NCBI GenBank assembly: GCA_002292895.1
Contig: DBCE01000077.1
Location: forward strand, 1-15,687
Direction of reading: 5' to 3'
Source of the DNA: Phycisphaerales bacterium UBA966
GTDB lineage: Bacteria > Planctomycetota > Phycisphaerae > Phycisphaerales > SM1A02
DNA: 15,687 nucleotides
The position numbers were made by a program, and so were the translations under genes. Numbering within the stretch: position 1 is the stretch's first letter; every line of letters starts with the position of its first letter. The notes below the pieces were generated by a model. That model ran no database searches and was not told the origin of the DNA. It worked only from the letters and a program-made list of their open reading frames with translations. Of the stretch, positions 14,718 through 15,687 are shown piece after piece.

Positions 14718-15451
14718 CGGGTCCAGACTCCGGCATTGATCCTGTTTCGATTGTGGCAGGCGCGGCAAACGCGTTGCCAGCGGGTGTCGGGTTCAAGGGT
14801 GCGGTGGATCTCTTGGTGCTCCTCACGGTGCTCTCCCTTGCACCGGCGATTCTGATGCTTTGCACCTGCTTTACGCGGGTAGTGGTCGTTCTTGGGTTGT
14901 TGCGTCAGGCGGTCGGCGCGCAAGCGATGCCGCCCACGCAGGTGATCGTTGGGCTCTCATTGCTTCTCACCATGGCCGCCATGGCTCCCACGTTTACGCG
15001 CGCGTGGGACGCCGGTGTGAAGCCATACATGGACGGCACCACCACCAATCCAGAAGAGGCATGGGGCGCCGCGCGTCAACCGCTGCGCGACTTCATGTTT
15101 GCGCAGATCGACGCGTGCGGCAATTGGCAGACCGTGTACATGTTGCTTGAGCACCGCGGAATTGATGTCAGTGACACATCCAAACTCACCCGCGCCGATG
15201 TTGATATGGCAACGCTCGTTCCCGCATTCGTCTTGAGTGAATTGAAGACGGCATTCCTGATTGGCTTTCGAATCTTCCTTCCGTTTGTCGTTGTTGATCT
15301 GGTGGTAGCCGGAATCTTGGTGAGCCTGGGAATGTTCATGGTTCCACCATCGATGGTTTCGATGCCACTCAAGTTGCTCCTCTTTGTGCTTGCCGATGGA
15401 TGGACCCTGGTGGCAGGGTCAATCTTGGCGGGCGTTGCGGCGGTGACCTAA
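14714..15451 (+). CDS. fliP: Flagellar export gate protein FliP
   Basis: Core subunit of the flagellar type III export gate in the inner membrane. The 245-residue protein has transmembrane segments near 32-49, 77-93, 187-208 and 219-240. Family motifs are clear: CTCFTRVVVVLGLLRQAVG (50-68), the PP-x-QVIVGL segment (73-81), VPAFVLSELKTAFLIGF (169-185), LPFVVVDLVVAGILVSLGM (189-207), and LLLFVLADGW (221-230). Here the N-terminal export signal seen in many FliP proteins is replaced by a mostly uncharged segment (1-30). It is coupled to fliO by an ATGA overlap and is followed after two bases by fliQ. These are flagellar rather than virulence-secretion proteins, judging from the FliO partner. Confidence 0.96.
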   Translation: MTGPDSGIDPVSIVAGAANALPAGVGFKGAVDLLVLLTVLSLAPAILMLCTCFTRVVVVLGLLRQAVGAQAMPPTQVIVGLSLLLTMAAMAPTFTRAWDAGVKPYMDGTTTNPEEAWGAARQPLRDFMFAQIDACGNWQTVYMLLEHRGIDVSDTSKLTRADVDMATLVPAFVLSELKTAFLIGFRIFLPFVVVDLVVAGILVSLGMFMVPPSMVSMPLKLLLFVLADGWTLVAGSILAGVAAVT

Positions 15452-15453
15452 CC

Positions 15454-15687
15454 ATGGAATCTGCACCGATCGATCTTGTGCAGTCAGCGCTGGTTACCGC
15501 CTTGGTGGTCGCCACCCCCATTCTGCTGGTTGCGTTGGTGGTTGGCTTAATCACCGCGCTACTGCAGGCAGCTACGCAGGTGCAGGATCAAGCAGTGTCG
15601 GCGGTCCCCAAGCTGCTTGCCTGTGGATTGACGCTGGTGGTGCTGGCGGGATGGATGGTTTCCAAGTTAGTGACCTTTGCCCAAGCG
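15454..15687 (+). CDS. fliQ: Flagellar export gate protein FliQ (3' partial)
   Basis: Seventy-eight residues are visible before the right edge, and the gene continues beyond it. The protein has two hydrophobic helices (about 11-35 and 51-69), separated by the hallmark LQAATQVQDQAVSAVPK loop, which matches the FliQ pattern QAxTQ-hydrophobic-x-(D/E)-Q-x-x-x-x-x-PK. FliQ surrounds FliP in the export gate. The normal length is near 90 residues, so only about ten are missing. It starts two bases after the fliP stop. The expected next gene outside the window is fliR. Confidence 0.93.
   Translation, partial: MESAPIDLVQSALVTALVVATPILLVALVVGLITALLQAATQVQDQAVSAVPKLLACGLTLVVLAGWMVSKLVTFAQA

Overview
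The window reads as a GC-rich chromosomal segment from a diderm, flagellated bacterium. It is densely packed, with many 4-base ATGA stop/start overlaps and few clear Shine-Dalgarno sites. An LptE-like lipoprotein and flagellar export genes imply an outer membrane and motility. The overall character suggests Planctomycetota, perhaps Phycisphaerae. That placement is an impression from protein style, not a demonstrated assignment.

Region 1 (about 1-5350) is the most interesting part and looks like one end of an aryl-polyene pigment cluster resembling the xanthomonadin (pig) locus. Four plus-strand genes overlap end to start: the C-terminal end of a ketosynthase-like protein that seems to lack the second catalytic His, a chorismatase of the FkbO/Hyg5/XanB2 type (chorismate to hydroxybenzoate), a flavin-dependent halogenase-like enzyme, and a single polypeptide fusing an adenylate-forming ligase to a UbiE-like methyltransferase. 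Facing them on the minus strand, 13 bases away, are a FabZ-like hotdog dehydratase and an acyl carrier protein. Together these supply the aryl starter, its activation, halogenation, methylation, the carrier and the dehydration step. Other cluster genes (active ketosynthase, ketoreductase, thioesterase, transport) would be expected to the left of the window.

Region 2 (5081-6663, minus) has the carrier protein and dehydratase genes as the overlapping tail of a transcript that begins with pyrC (dihydroorotase), so pigment genes are joined to pyrimidine synthesis. Upstream, ending in a good intrinsic terminator, is a small cysteine-rich lipoprotein gene (6852-7262) with tandem Cys-Cys repeats.

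Region 3 (7369-9131, plus) holds an unusually compact UvrC without helix-hairpin-helix domains, translationally coupled to a YggU/DUF167 protein.

Region 4 (9148-13009, minus) is an envelope operon: a BamD-like TPR protein, an LptE-like lipoprotein, and the FtsH protease.

Region 5 (13035-15687, plus) starts almost back to back with region 4. It has a diacylglycerol-kinase-family lipid kinase, then the flagellar export genes fliO, fliP and the start of fliQ, which runs off the right edge. No tRNA, rRNA, CRISPR array, insertion sequence or prophage gene was seen, and no gap between genes exceeds about 190 bases.
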